Positions 49,841-59,463 of a stretch of 64,000 nucleotides of DNA are shown here, piece by piece. The notes beneath the pieces were generated by a model. It was not told the origin of the DNA and did no database searches. It saw only the letters and a list, made by a program, of their open reading frames with translations. Position 1 is the stretch's first letter. Each line of letters begins with the position of its first letter. This stretch comes from DATAEG01 sp963703085 (GTDB lineage: Bacteria; Actinomycetota; Actinomycetes; Mycobacteriales; Jatrophihabitantaceae): NCBI GenBank assembly GCA_963703085.1, contig OY969789.1, forward strand, positions 1,426,001-1,490,000. Direction: 5' to 3'. The translations under genes were made by a program, and so were the position numbers.

Positions 49841-50709
49841 CAGCCGTCCTCCTCCTTGGTGCCGGCCGGTTTGGCCGGGTGAGCCGAGTCGCTCTCTGCG
49901 GTTTGCAACGGCGCGTCGTTCGCGCTGGTCGGCCGCCGGCTGCCGGCCGCCTCCGGGGCAGCGTCTGACGATCCGGAGTCGTAACTCGGCGCTGTTTCGC
50001 CCTTCTCCGCGGCGAGCCGGACACCGACCACCGTCGGCGTGCCGGCGGTCGGCGCAGACATCGACTCCGGCCGCTCGTCGAGGAATCCGGCGATCTGCCG
50101 GGAGATCTCCTTGAACGTGCACAGCGGGGCACCGCGGCTGGGCGCCGGACGCTCCCCGGCACGCAGCTTGCCGACCAGTTCGCTGGCTGACTCCGTCGTC
50201 TGGTTGTCGAAGAACTCGTAGTTCACCGTGACGACCGGCGCGTAGTCGCAGGCCGCGAGACACTCAGCGTGCTCGAGGGTGATCGATCCGTCGGCGGTGG
50301 TCTGGTTCATCCCGATGCCGAGCTCTTCGCTCAACGCCGCGTAGATGTCGTCGCCGCCGAGCAGCCCACACAGCGTGTTGGTGCAGACGCTGACCAGGTA
50401 CTCACCCGTCGGCCGGCGCTTGTACATCGTGTAGAACGTGACGACCGCGGCGACCTGCGCGTGCGACAGGTCGAGCATCTCCGCGCAAAACGCGATGCCG
50501 TCCGGGCTGACGTATCCCTGCTCGGACTGCACCAGGTGCAGCATCGGCAACAGTGCGGAGCGCGACTGCCCCTCCGGGTATCGGGTGATGATCTCCGCGG
50601 CGGCGGCCCGGGTCTCGGCGCCGAACACGGACGGATCGCCGGGCCGCTCGATGGTGAGCAGCGTGGTGCGCGGGTTTGCGTCCATGGACGCGCGTTGCGG
50701 CGAACTCAT
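49840..50709 (-). CDS. nuoE: NADH-quinone oxidoreductase subunit E
   Basis: The protein has 289 residues. The thioredoxin-like 2Fe-2S domain binds its cluster through CTNTLC (about 107-112) and ECLAACDYAP (about 148-152). The domain ends by about residue 200. The rest (about 90 residues) is a Ser/Ala/Pro/Glu-rich extension, longer than in E. coli NuoE, probably disordered. It supplies cluster N1a beside NuoF. Overlaps nuoD by 4 bases. Confidence 0.95.
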   Translation of the reverse strand: MSSPQRASMDANPRTTLLTIERPGDPSVFGAETRAAAAEIITRYPEGQSRSALLPMLHLVQSEQGYVSPDGIAFCAEMLDLSHAQVAAVVTFYTMYKRRPTGEYLVSVCTNTLCGLLGGDDIYAALSEELGIGMNQTTADGSITLEHAECLAACDYAPVVTVNYEFFDNQTTESASELVGKLRAGERPAPSRGAPLCTFKEISRQIAGFLDERPESMSAPTAGTPTVVGVRLAAEKGETAPSYDSGSSDAAPEAAGSRRPTSANDAPLQTAESDSAHPAKPAGTKEEDG

Positions 50710-52054
50710 CGGTCAACACCGCCCATCACCGGATCGATCGACGCGACCGAGGCAATCACGTCGGCGATCATGCCGCCTTCGGCCAACACGCGGACTGCCT
50801 GCAGGTTGACGAAGGAGGGCTCGCGCAGGTGCACCCGGTACGGCCGGGTGCCACCGTCGCTGACCACATGTGCGCCCAGCTCACCGCGCGGTGACTCGAC
50901 CGCGGAGTACACCTGTCCGGCCGGCACCCGGAACCCTTCGGTGACGAGCTTGAAGTGGTGGATGAGGGACTCCATCGAAGTGTTCATGATCTTGGCGACG
51001 TGCTCCGCCGAGTTGCCCAACCCGTCCGGGCCGAGAGAAAGCTTGGCCGGCCAGGCGATCTTCGGATCGTCCACGACGACCGGGCCCGGCTCGAGGCGGT
51101 CCAGCACCTGCTGCACGATCCGCAGCGATTCGTGCATCTCGGCGACCCGGACCACGAAGCGCGCCCAGCAGTCGCCACGGTCGTCGGTGGGAACCTCGAA
51201 GTCGAACTCGTCATAGCCCATATATGGGTCGGTCTTGCGCAGATCCCACGGCAGCCCGGCGGCACGCAGCAGCGGTCCGGTGATACCGAGAGCCAGACAC
51301 CCCTCGACGCCGATCCACCCGACGTCCTTGAGCCGGTTGACCCAGATCGGCTGGCCGCGCAACAGCTTCTCGACGCCGACCAGCTCTTCCTTCATCAGCA
51401 CGATCCAGTTCTTGATCTCCTCCACCGCGTTGTCCGGGAGATCCTGGGCCACCCCGCCGGGGCGGATGTACGCGTGGTTCATCCGCAGCCCGGTGATCAG
51501 CTCGAAGATGTCGAGGCACTTCTCCCGGGCGCGGAATCCGTTGGTCATCGCGGTGAGCGCGCCGAGTTCCATCCCGCCGGTGGCCAGCCACACCCAGTGC
51601 GAGGAGAGCCGGTTGATCTCCATCATCATGATCCGGATCAGCCGGGCCCGCTCGGGTACCTCGATGCCGAGCAGCCGCTCCACACCCATGCTGTAGGCGG
51701 TCTCGGTGAACAACGGGCTCAGGTAGTCCGCGCGGGTGAGGAACGTGACGCCCTGCGTCCAGGTGCGGAACTCGGTGTTCTTCTCGATCCCGGTGTGCAG
51801 GTAGCCGATAACCACCCGAGCGTCGGTGACCGTTTCGCCTTCGAGCTCCAGGACGAGGCGCAGCACGCCGTGCGTGGACGGGTGCTGCGGGCCCATGTTG
51901 AGCACGAGCCGCTCGTCGGTGATCGGGTCACCGCCGAAGATCGAGTCCCAGTCACCGCCGGTGACGGTGTAGACCCGGCCTTCGGTCGTCCGCCGGGACG
52001 CGGAGTACTCCTCCTCGGCGCGCCGCTTGCTCGTTCCGCGAGTTCGTCCGGGCA

Positions 52055-52055
<1 letters not shown>
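50706..52055 (-). CDS. nuoD: NADH-quinone oxidoreductase subunit D
   Basis: The protein has 449 residues from the ATG at 52055 (MPGRTRGTSKRRAEEE), sharing a base with the nuoC stop. The 49-kDa subunit motifs are LNMGPQHPSTHGVLRL, IGYLHTGIEKNTEFRTW and the end SIDPVMGGVDR. With NuoB it forms the quinone-binding cavity. The N-terminal 35 residues are a basic extension. The frame beyond 52055 is a shadow of nuoC. Confidence 0.97.
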
Positions 52056-52828
<773 letters not shown>

Positions 52829-52832
52829 GAAG

Positions 52833-53372
52833 TCACTTCGCGTACTTCACGCTGGAGGGCACGAGTTCGACCTTCTGGTCGATCAGCTTCGCTGCGCGCT
52901 TCGGACCCAAAGGCTCGTTCATGATCTTGTGGTGCAGCTTCAGGATCGCGTCGATGAGCATCTCCGGACGCGGCGGGCAGCCCGGCAGGTACATGTCGAC
53001 GGGGACGACGTGATCGACGCCCTGGACGATCGCGTAATTGTTGAACATGCCGCCGGAACTCGCGCAGACGCCCATCGCCAGCACCCACTTCGGGTCGGCC
53101 ATCTGGTCGTAGATCTGGCGCAGTACCGGCGCCATCTTCTGGCTGACCCGGCCGGCCACGATCATCAGGTCCGACTGCCGCGGGGAGGGCCGGAACACCT
53201 CCATGCCGAAGCGCGCCGAGTCATACCGGGGAGCGCCGAAGGTCATCATCTCGATGGCGCAACACGCCAGCCCGAAGGTGGCCGGCCACAGCGACGACTT
53301 GCGCGTCCAGTTGACCACCTTCTCGACGCTGGCCAGCAGGACCCCGTCAGGAAGTTTCTCTTCAATGCCCAT
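52833..53372 (-). CDS. nuoB: NADH-quinone oxidoreductase subunit B
   Basis: The protein has 179 residues from the ATG at 53372 (MGIEEKLPDG). Cluster N2 ligands are visible: the tandem Cys in FGLACCAIEMM (about 37-38), GVCASSGGMF (about 101) and YLPGCPPRPE (about 132). NuoB gives electrons to the quinone. The gap to nuoA is 91 bases and holds no gene; the frame above 53372 is Arg-rich shadow. Confidence 0.97.
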   Translation of the reverse strand: MGIEEKLPDGVLLASVEKVVNWTRKSSLWPATFGLACCAIEMMTFGAPRYDSARFGMEVFRPSPRQSDLMIVAGRVSQKMAPVLRQIYDQMADPKWVLAMGVCASSGGMFNNYAIVQGVDHVVPVDMYLPGCPPRPEMLIDAILKLHHKIMNEPLGPKRAAKLIDQKVELVPSSVKYAK

Positions 53373-53463
53373 TGTTCGCCTCCGCGCTCGCTCCGCGCCT
53401 CGGGCCGCAGGCGGCCCTGCGATGCTCACTCGCTGTCGGCTCAGGTCCCATTAGCAAGATCCC

Positions 53464-53826
53464 TCAATCCCAGTTCAACCCGCCGCGGCGCCACACGTAT
53501 GCGTAGGCGACGAAGACGGTCAGGATGAACAGCAGCACCTCGACAAGGCCGAACAGCCCGAGCGCCTTGTTCGCGACCGCATACGGGTAAAGGAAGATCG
53601 TCTCGATGTCGAAGACGATGAAGAGCATCGCGGTGAGGAAGTACTTGATGGGGAATCGCTGCGGTCCCATCGGTTGTGGGGTCGGCTCGATCCCACACTC
53701 GTAGAAGTCGTACTTCGCCCGGTTGTAACGCTTCGGGCCGGTGATGGTGGCGATGCAGACGCTGAACACCGAGAAGCCGAACGCGAGAGCGAAGAGGAGG
53801 ACGATCGGCAGGTAGGACTTGAGCAC
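53464..53826 (-). CDS. nuoA: NADH-quinone oxidoreductase subunit A
   Basis: The protein has 120 residues from a GTG at 53826, preceded by AAAGGAGG at 5-base spacing, which decides the start over the longer frame to 53856. Three membrane helices, with YDFYECGIEPTPQP in the first loop and LTAMLFIVFDIETIFLYPY in the second helix. First gene of the nuo operon. The 145 bases upstream should hold the promoter. A GTGGA/TCCAC inverted repeat with an 8-base spacer (about 53862-53879) lies there, but no clear -35/-10 pair was found. Confidence 0.96.
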   Translation of the reverse strand: MLKSYLPIVLLFALAFGFSVFSVCIATITGPKRYNRAKYDFYECGIEPTPQPMGPQRFPIKYFLTAMLFIVFDIETIFLYPYAVANKALGLFGLVEVLLFILTVFVAYAYVWRRGGLNWD

Positions 53827-53971
53827 CGCGGCCTCCTTTCCACTTTCGCAGCACACCCTTGTGGACTCTGCTATCCACTGACTTTCAACTCCGCAGGTTA
53901 TCCGCCTGCCCGAGCGGGAACGCGGCCAGGGTGCCCTCTGCCGGACGAACCCCGTCGGCCTGCAATCGGCT

Positions 53972-55267
53972 CTAGCGAACCGCGGGCGTCAGCCTCGTCA
54001 GCGCCGCGATGACGCGGTCGCTCACGTCACCGTCACGCCGGTCGTAGAGGTTAGCCAGCAGCTTGAGCACGAAGCGCATGAGCCCCGGGTGCGGCAGGCC
54101 GTGCCGGGTACAGGCGCGCATCACAGCGGGGTTCCCGATCAGCTTCACGAACGTGCCGCCCAGTCGATAGTACGGACCCCACTCCGCAGCCATCGCCTTC
54201 GGATACCCGGCCAGCGCGCGTTCCCGGCTCGGCCCTTCGGGCCGGGCCAGCGCTTGCACGACGGCATCGGCAGCGAACTTGCCGGACTCCATCGCGTACG
54301 GGATGCCCTCGCCGTTGAACGGGTTCACCGAGCCGCCGGCGTCACCGACGAGCACGATGCCGTCTCGGTAGTGCGGCGTGCGATTGAAGCCCATCGGCAG
54401 GCCGGCGCCACGGATCGGGCAGGTGGCGTTCTGCTCGCGCAGGCCCCACTCCTCCGGTGTGTTGTCCAGCCAGCTGGTGAGCAGCTTGCGGTAGTCGGTC
54501 TTCTGGTAACCGGCCGAGGAGTTGAGCACGCCGAGGCCGACGTTGACGGTGCCGTCGCCCATGCCGAAGATCCAGCCATAGCCGGGCAGCAGCTTGGCAT
54601 CGTCCGCGCCGGGCGGTCCGTCCCACAGTTCCAGCCACGACTCCAGATGGTCATCGTGGGTCCGCGGGCTCTGGTAGTAGCGCCGCACCGCCACGCCCAT
54701 CGGCCGGTTGTCGTTGCGCTGAATGCCGAGCGCCAGCGCCATCCGGCCGGACACCCCGTCGCACGCGACGACGACCGGCGCCCGGTAGGTGACCGGGGTG
54801 CGCTCCGGGCCGACCTTCGCACTCACTCCGACGACGCGGCCGGTGCTGTCCTGCACCGGCTCGGTGACCGACGTCTGCTCCTGCAGGCGGGCTCCGGCCT
54901 TCACCGCCTGCCGCACCAGCAACTGATCCAGATCAGCGCGGGGGCGCACCAGACCGTAGTTCGGGAAGCTGGACAGCTCCGGCCAGGGCAGTTCCAGACG
55001 TAAGCCGCCGCCGATCACCCGCAGACCCTTGTTGTGCAGCCAGCCGGCCGCCTCGCTGACGTTGATGCCCATGTCGACCAGGGCGCGGGTGCCGCGCGGT
55101 GTCAGCCCGTCCCCGCAGACCTTCTCACGCGGGAAGATCGTCTTCTCCAGCAGCAGGACGTCGAGGCCGGCGCTGGCCATCCAGTAGGCCGCGGCGCTGC
55201 CGCCCGGGCCGGCACCGACGACGATGACGTCGGCATCAGCCGAGCTGGTACGCGCCTGGCTGGTCAT
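53972..55267 (-). CDS. Geranylgeranyl reductase family FAD protein (MenJ-like)
   Basis: The protein has 431 residues. The FAD Rossmann motif is VIVVGAGPGGSAAAYWMA (about 14-31). EKVCGDGLTPRG marks the GGR family, and VGDAGGSVNPFNGEGI is the second FAD motif (about 295-310). The order fits reductases of isoprenoid chains. In mycobacteria the homologue (MenJ) saturates one double bond of menaquinone and lies beside a prenyl synthetase gene. Here it is immediately upstream of nuoA on the same strand, which supports a menaquinone role. The exact substrate is inferred. Confidence 0.88.
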   Translation of the reverse strand: MTSQARTSSADADVIVVGAGPGGSAAAYWMASAGLDVLLLEKTIFPREKVCGDGLTPRGTRALVDMGINVSEAAGWLHNKGLRVIGGGLRLELPWPELSSFPNYGLVRPRADLDQLLVRQAVKAGARLQEQTSVTEPVQDSTGRVVGVSAKVGPERTPVTYRAPVVVACDGVSGRMALALGIQRNDNRPMGVAVRRYYQSPRTHDDHLESWLELWDGPPGADDAKLLPGYGWIFGMGDGTVNVGLGVLNSSAGYQKTDYRKLLTSWLDNTPEEWGLREQNATCPIRGAGLPMGFNRTPHYRDGIVLVGDAGGSVNPFNGEGIPYAMESGKFAADAVVQALARPEGPSRERALAGYPKAMAAEWGPYYRLGGTFVKLIGNPAVMRACTRHGLPHPGLMRFVLKLLANLYDRRDGDVSDRVIAALTRLTPAVR

Positions 55268-55326
55268 GACTGCCGGTCCGTCCTGTCGTGCTGCGGACAG
55301 GATGACCGGCAGCGTTCCCCGCCAGT

Positions 55327-55671
55327 CTAGGAACTACCGGAGGTCGCCGCCGAAGTCGGTCTGGTCGAGGGGTCCGGCGGAGCCGGCGGTTGGTGCGCAG
55401 CTGCGTGTGCCTGGGCGATCTGCTCCGCACTGACCGCGCCGGCACCAGGGTGCACCGGATGGTGCTTCTTGCAGGTGATGTAGGGAGTGCCGTCCACCTT
55501 GTGCATCCCTACCCGGTAGCAACCCTTGGCGTGGCAGTTGACCTTGCGCCAGAGGATGCCGATGATCGCGAACTCGCTGAGGCAGCCACCGAATCCGCCC
55601 CAGAAGTAGGCCCAACGGCCACTCGGATTGCGCAGACCGATGAACGTGAGCAGGTGATGCACGATGAGCAT
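55327..55671 (-). CDS. Small membrane protein with Cys/His motif, phage-type hypothetical
   Basis: The protein has 114 residues. A short N-terminus is followed by one hydrophobic segment with FWGGFGGCLSEFAIIGILW (about 21-40). Then comes a Cys/His-rich stretch: NCHAKGCYRVGMHKVDGTPY and ITCKKHHPVHP, with CHxxGC and CxxHH spacing suited to bind zinc. An Ala/Pro/Ser tail ends it. The pattern resembles short membrane proteins of actinophages and prophages, but no other phage gene is near. Function unknown. The start at 55671 is the first ATG, and the remainder upstream is not coding-like. Confidence 0.6.
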   Translation of the reverse strand: MLIVHHLLTFIGLRNPSGRWAYFWGGFGGCLSEFAIIGILWRKVNCHAKGCYRVGMHKVDGTPYITCKKHHPVHPGAGAVSAEQIAQAHAAAHQPPAPPDPSTRPTSAATSGSS

Positions 55672-56100
55672 GGCGTGGGCCGTCCAGGAGATGTGCGCGG
55701 GAAGTCGGCGACATCATGCCTCAGTGACCTGGGCGTGGCGCTTGAGCGGGGCCGAACACGCGAAATCGGGTGCTCCGACCATCGCCCCCTCGGCCGGAAC
55801 ACCCGATCGCGACACCGAAGTGTCCACAACACCCGCGAGCCCATAAGCCCGCCTACCCCCGTCTATCTTTTTGATGGACGGACCCCGTAACTCGGGTGCG
55901 TGGGCCGACCATAGCAGGGAATTGGTTCGGGGGCGAACGGACGCCGACTGAGCCAACCCAGCGGGTGAGTTGCAATCGCCGAAATTATCGTTCATGATCA
56001 TCACGTCCCGGCATCCTTCCCCCGTGGGGTGCCGGGACACCTCTGTCTCTCGGCCCTGGTGCTGGGCTTGCCGGGAGTAGCGCAGCGGTGCCGCAGCCGG
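55672..56100. other. Gene-poor stretch with hairpins
   Basis: No convincing gene in 429 bases; a 108-codon minus frame (55714-56040) lacks recognisable features. A large inverted repeat TCGGGTG (55766-55772)/CACCCGA (55800-55806) encloses a near-complementary CCGACC/GGCCGG and the CCCCCTCGGC core also seen near 27880. A second hairpin (CCGTC-TATC / GATG-GACGG) lies at about 55860-55882. Their role is unknown. Confidence 0.4.
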
Positions 56101-56794
56101 TCAGCCGGCGCCGGCCCGATCGATCACCGCGAACACCACCAGATTGCTCAGGTAGTTCGCCGCCGCATGATCGAAATCGCCGGTGCAGGTGATCAATCGC
56201 AGCTCGGGCAGGGCCGTCGGCCCGTACACCGCAGCCGTGGGAAATTCCTTCTTCGGGTAGCTGCGCACTTCGGTCACGACGAAGCGCAGCGCACGCCCGT
56301 TCTTCTCGGTCACGACGATCTGATCGCCAGGACGCAGCTGACGCAGCTTGAAGAACACCGCCGGACCTCGGGTCGAATCGACGTGCCCGGCGATGACGGC
56401 CGGACCGATGTCGCCGGGTCGTACTCCGCCGGCATACCAACCGGCCACGTCCCACTTCGTCGGCGGCTGCAGCGTGCCGTCGGCCAACAGGCCCAGCTTC
56501 TGCAATGCCGAATCAATGCCCACCCGCGGTACCGCCAGGTGTACTCGGGTCGACGGCGGCCTCGCCGGTGGCACTCGGTGGCACCGGCACCTGCAAGCTC
56601 GGGCTAGGCGGCGGCGTGCTCGTGGCGGTCGTCCGCACCGACTGGTCGGCGGTGCGGTGGCTCGCTGCACCGGGCGCGTCGGCTGACCGGGTCCGCCAGG
56701 CGACCAATGCGACTAGGGCGAGCAGCGCCACCACCGCAACCGCCAGAGCACTGGCGACTCGGCGACGCGGCCGGTCTTTGAAGTGCTTGCCCAC
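56101..56794 (-). pseudogene. Class F sortase with a frame break
   Basis: One frame, from a GTG at 56794, gives a basic start, a membrane helix (VASALAVAVVALLALVALVAW) and a Ser/Thr/Pro linker, and stops at 56513. The catalytic part is in another frame from about 56560 to 56101: VHLAVPRVGIDSALQKLG, GPAVIAGHVDS (catalytic His) and LRLITCTGDFD (catalytic Cys). Neither frame alone makes a complete sortase; a one-base change between about 56540 and 56570 would join them. It may be a true frameshift mutation or a sequence error. Class F sortases attach proteins to the wall. The gene starts 2 bases after the DUF4397 stop. Confidence 0.75.
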
Positions 56795-56796
56795 GG

Positions 56797-57699
56797 TCAG
56801 CCGAGAGCCCGGACCGGTGCCCGACCTTCGCCGCCGGGTCGGCGTCGAGCGAACCAGAGCAGCCCGCTCGTCGTGGCCAGCAGCAGCAGCGCCGCCAGAC
56901 CGAAGGGCAGGGCGGCCGGGGCACCGTCCAGGTCCAGCCGCGCTGTCCCACCGCCGCCGGCCGGCACTGGGCCGCGCGGCACCGTGCCTGCCCGAGTTGC
57001 GTCCACGACCGCGCGAATCGTGATCCCGTGGCCCTTGGCGTCGAGAACCAGCACCGAGGCGACGGTGCCGGAGCCGAGGGTGAGCGTCGCCGTCGCAGCC
57101 AGAGCCGAACCGGCCGCGGTCGCGGTCACGGCCCACCGCCCGGCCGGGACGGTTGTGTACCCGGTGGTCGAGGCGAACGCCGCGTTGCGTGCGATCACCG
57201 GTCCGTGCGTGGCGGCCACGGTGACTCGCGGTGCCCGGCTCGCCGCCTGCACCACTCGGATCCGCCCGCTACCGGCGGGCGGTGCGGCCAGGCTGTCGTG
57301 CAGGACGAGGCCGCGGACCGACGAGCCCGCGCCTACCCCGGCGACGGTGTACGCCTGCCCGGCGGCGGCGTTCAGCGTCCAGCTCAGTGCCGGCTTGGTC
57401 GACGACGGCGCACCGTGCACTCGCATCGCCACCGTGTACAGCCCCGGCCGCAGGGTCTGGTAGGGACTGACCGCCCCGTACGACACCCCGGACAGCCACA
57501 GCTTCGATCCACCACCGGAGAACGGGCCGAGATAGACGTCCACCCCCGGCGTCGTCGGTGAGAAGTGCGCGGCGCGGACGACCGCGGGTGCTGGCGCCGC
57601 GGCTGCCGCAGCGACGTCAGCGCCTGCCCAGGTCGCGAGCACGAGTGCGGCGCCCCCGGCGACGCTCCATGCGCGTCGCCCGATCAGCTTTGTCATCAT
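56797..57699 (-). CDS. DUF4397 domain surface protein with C-terminal anchor
   Basis: The protein has 300 residues from the ATG at 57699 (the next codon is also ATG). A signal peptide (about 8-34, ending near AAAAAAPAPA) precedes two or so beta-sandwich DUF4397 units (VVRAAHFSPTTPGVDVYLG, then YQTLRPGLYTVAMRV). The C-terminus has a Gly/Pro linker, a membrane helix (about 272-290) and RRRPGG. It has a sortase-substrate layout but no LPxTG; the segment before the helix reads LDGAPAALPFG. It is followed by the sortase gene, so it is a likely partner. Function of DUF4397 is unknown. Confidence 0.8.
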   Translation of the reverse strand: MMTKLIGRRAWSVAGGAALVLATWAGADVAAAAAAPAPAVVRAAHFSPTTPGVDVYLGPFSGGGSKLWLSGVSYGAVSPYQTLRPGLYTVAMRVHGAPSSTKPALSWTLNAAAGQAYTVAGVGAGSSVRGLVLHDSLAAPPAGSGRIRVVQAASRAPRVTVAATHGPVIARNAAFASTTGYTTVPAGRWAVTATAAGSALAATATLTLGSGTVASVLVLDAKGHGITIRAVVDATRAGTVPRGPVPAGGGGTARLDLDGAPAALPFGLAALLLLATTSGLLWFARRRPGGEGRAPVRALG

Positions 57700-57729
57700 C
57701 CCTGAACCCCCGTTCAGCACTGCTGCAGT

Positions 57730-58641
57730 TCATCCTGTGGTCGTTACCGGTGCGACTGCGGGTGACCAGGTCAACCGCTCGCTGTCTGCTCCTGTCGGTT
57801 TGGTGGCGCTCGGATGGAACAAGGACATCGCCGCGAACACCGCTTGGTTCGCCTGATCGAGATCCGGCACAGTGATCGTCATCGAACGGATCGGCAGCCC
57901 GGCACGCTGTTCGGCCGGGTCTTGGACGAAGCCGCCGACCGCCACCTCGCTGTTCTGGGCCAGCGTCGCCAGGATCGTGGCCGCGCGCATGTCGAGGCGA
58001 CCGGCGGCGAGCAGCGATCGCGCGGCGGCATCCGGATGGACTGCCGGATTGGCCAGCAGTTGTTCGCCGGCTCGGGTGCGGACCGTCGCGTCCATCTTCA
58101 TGCGGACCGCCGGGGATCCGGTCCCGGCCAGTAGCTGCATGACCGACAGCTCGGCTGAGCCGGTACCGAATATGGCCACCGGCGCGCCGTGTCCGGCGAG
58201 CTCGGCAGCCACAAGGGCTGGTCGCCTCGGACCGGTGCCGGCGATCAGGAACTGGACGGTGCTCCAGTCGATGCCAGCGCGATCGTCGGAGACCACGTGG
58301 GTGAAGCCGACCGCCTCGAGTTGCTTAGCGAGGCCTTCCGGGGCGACCACCCCACTCAGTGGCGGCAGGTTCCGCTGCACCCAGCTCAGTACTGCCGCTG
58401 CGGTTGCCGGTTGTCCCGGCGCCGCTGCGGTGGTGTTGCTGCCCCGGGCTGGTGTGCCCGTCCCGGTGCCGGCGAGGCGGTGGTGCATCAGCAGCACAGC
58501 CGCCGCACCAACAGCGACGACGACGACGGCAGCGGCCACGGCGCGGAGGAGTCCGCCGCGGCCACGTCGGATGTCACCAGCAGCGTTCGCGGCCGGGAGC
58601 CGGACCCACGAGGGCCGACGCGTCGTTGGCGCCGGCGGCAT
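57730..58641 (-). CDS. Unknown protein with one membrane helix and extracytoplasmic domain
   Basis: The protein has 303 residues from the ATG at 58641; a GTG at 58665 inside a tandem repeat is an alternative. A basic cytoplasmic start (RRPSWVRLP), one membrane helix (about 36-54, VAAAVVVVAVGAAAVLLM), a Gly/Thr/Ala linker and an extracytoplasmic domain of about 220 residues. Segments such as LIAGTGPRRPALVAAEL and VPDLDQANQAVFAAMSLF suggest an alpha/beta fold. I do not recognise the family. It precedes the DUF4397 gene by 30 bases, so the three form a cell-surface unit. Confidence 0.65.
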   Translation of the reverse strand: MPPAPTTRRPSWVRLPAANAAGDIRRGRGGLLRAVAAAVVVVAVGAAAVLLMHHRLAGTGTGTPARGSNTTAAAPGQPATAAAVLSWVQRNLPPLSGVVAPEGLAKQLEAVGFTHVVSDDRAGIDWSTVQFLIAGTGPRRPALVAAELAGHGAPVAIFGTGSAELSVMQLLAGTGSPAVRMKMDATVRTRAGEQLLANPAVHPDAAARSLLAAGRLDMRAATILATLAQNSEVAVGGFVQDPAEQRAGLPIRSMTITVPDLDQANQAVFAAMSLFHPSATKPTGADSERLTWSPAVAPVTTTG

Positions 58642-58658
58642 GGTGGCCCGCACTGCTG

Positions 58659-58745
58659 GAGTCACTGGGTGACTGACGGCGTCGCCGGAGTCACTGGATG
58701 ACTGACCGGCGTCGTCGAGTCGCTGGGTGACTGACCGGCGTTGCA
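58659..58745. repeat. Three 29-bp tandem repeats, each with a 15-base palindrome
   Basis: Copies lie at 58659-58687, 58688-58716 and 58717-58745. Each starts GAGTCACTGGGTGACTGAC with minor changes and contains AGTCAC-TGG-GTGACT (perfect in the first copy, one change in each of the others). The array spans the end of the 128-residue gene and the region before the next gene. It may be an operator array or a simple sequence repeat. Confidence 0.85.
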
Positions 58746-59077
58746 GCGGTGAACCGCTCGGCGACCGGAACGGCCGGCTGCGCAGCCATCGGTGCAGCCG
58801 TCGGTGCTTCCTTCGGGACCTGCCGGGTGGGCGCTTCTACGGCAAGAATCTCCGCCGGTGACAACACCATCCGGGCCCGCTCGGCGCGGGGTTCGACCCG
58901 CGGCTCGATCTGCGCCGCGTCGTCGGCCGCAGCCGGCGGCTGGGCCCGGTTCGACGGCGGAGAAGGTGTCGGGCGCGGTTCCGGCCGCGGCCGGGGGACC
59001 GAGAACTTGACCATCCCGGGACGTTTCCCAGCCACCCGCGGTGATTGCCGCCGCCGCTTCTTCGCCGGCGCCATCAT
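58691..59077 (-). CDS. Unknown Pro/Ala/Arg-rich protein
   Basis: The frame gives 128 residues from the ATG at 59077 (MMAPAKKRRRQSPRVAG) or less from an internal ATG (MVKFSVPRPRPEP). It is basic at the start, then rich in Pro/Ala/Glu/Arg, with RMVLSPAEILAVEAPTRQV as the only structured-looking part. No membrane helix. The last 16 codons are in the 29-bp repeat array. Third positions are GC-rich, which favours real coding, but no family is recognisable, so this gene is tentative. Confidence 0.4.
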   Translation of the reverse strand: MMAPAKKRRRQSPRVAGKRPGMVKFSVPRPRPEPRPTPSPPSNRAQPPAAADDAAQIEPRVEPRAERARMVLSPAEILAVEAPTRQVPKEAPTAAPMAAQPAVPVAERFTAATPVSHPATRRRRSVIQ

Positions 59078-59317
59078 GGCGTCCACCGAACCCACGCATG
59101 CTGAAGTCGCCTCTGCAGCACCATGACGCCCCCGTGTCATGACCCCCGTGCCGGGCGCATTTCCGTCCCGACAACGTGTCACCTGCGTTAGTACGCCTCC
59201 ACAGCCGAGTCGACAACTCGAAGCGGGGACGTGCGGCGCCTTGCGGTCATTGCGGGCTTAACCGGTAAGGTGCATTGCCCCGGAAATTCCGGTCCAGCGA
59301 TGGCCACACTGGGTCGG

Positions 59318-59390
59318 AGCCGCCTCGGGGAATCGAACCCCGGACCTACGCATTACGAATGCGTTGCTCTGCCAGCTGAGCTAAGGCGGC
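59318..59390 (-). tRNA. tRNA-Thr (CGT)
   Basis: A 73-base cloverleaf: acceptor GCCGCCT/AGGCGGC, D-arm GCTCAGCTGGCAGAGC, anticodon loop TTCGTAA (CGT), T-arm GGTTCGATTC. It reads ACG codons and is the second threonine tRNA in the window. Confidence 0.96.
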
Positions 59391-59463
59391 GCGCGCCCGA
59401 CCGGACGCGACGGCGAATTCTAACCGGCCTATCGGCGCGGTACCGAATCGGCGCCGGCCCGGG

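Noticed and set aside
55714..56040. 108-codon minus-strand frame in the 55.7-56.1 kb gap
   Set aside because: No ribosome binding site, domain or coding-like pattern, and it overlaps the hairpins. Left as non-coding.
58662..59216. 184-codon minus-strand frame alternative to the 128-residue gene
   Set aside because: It is Cys/Gly/Arg-rich and shifted relative to the more coding-like frame; its Ser/Thr/Pro end is only the 29-bp repeat read through.
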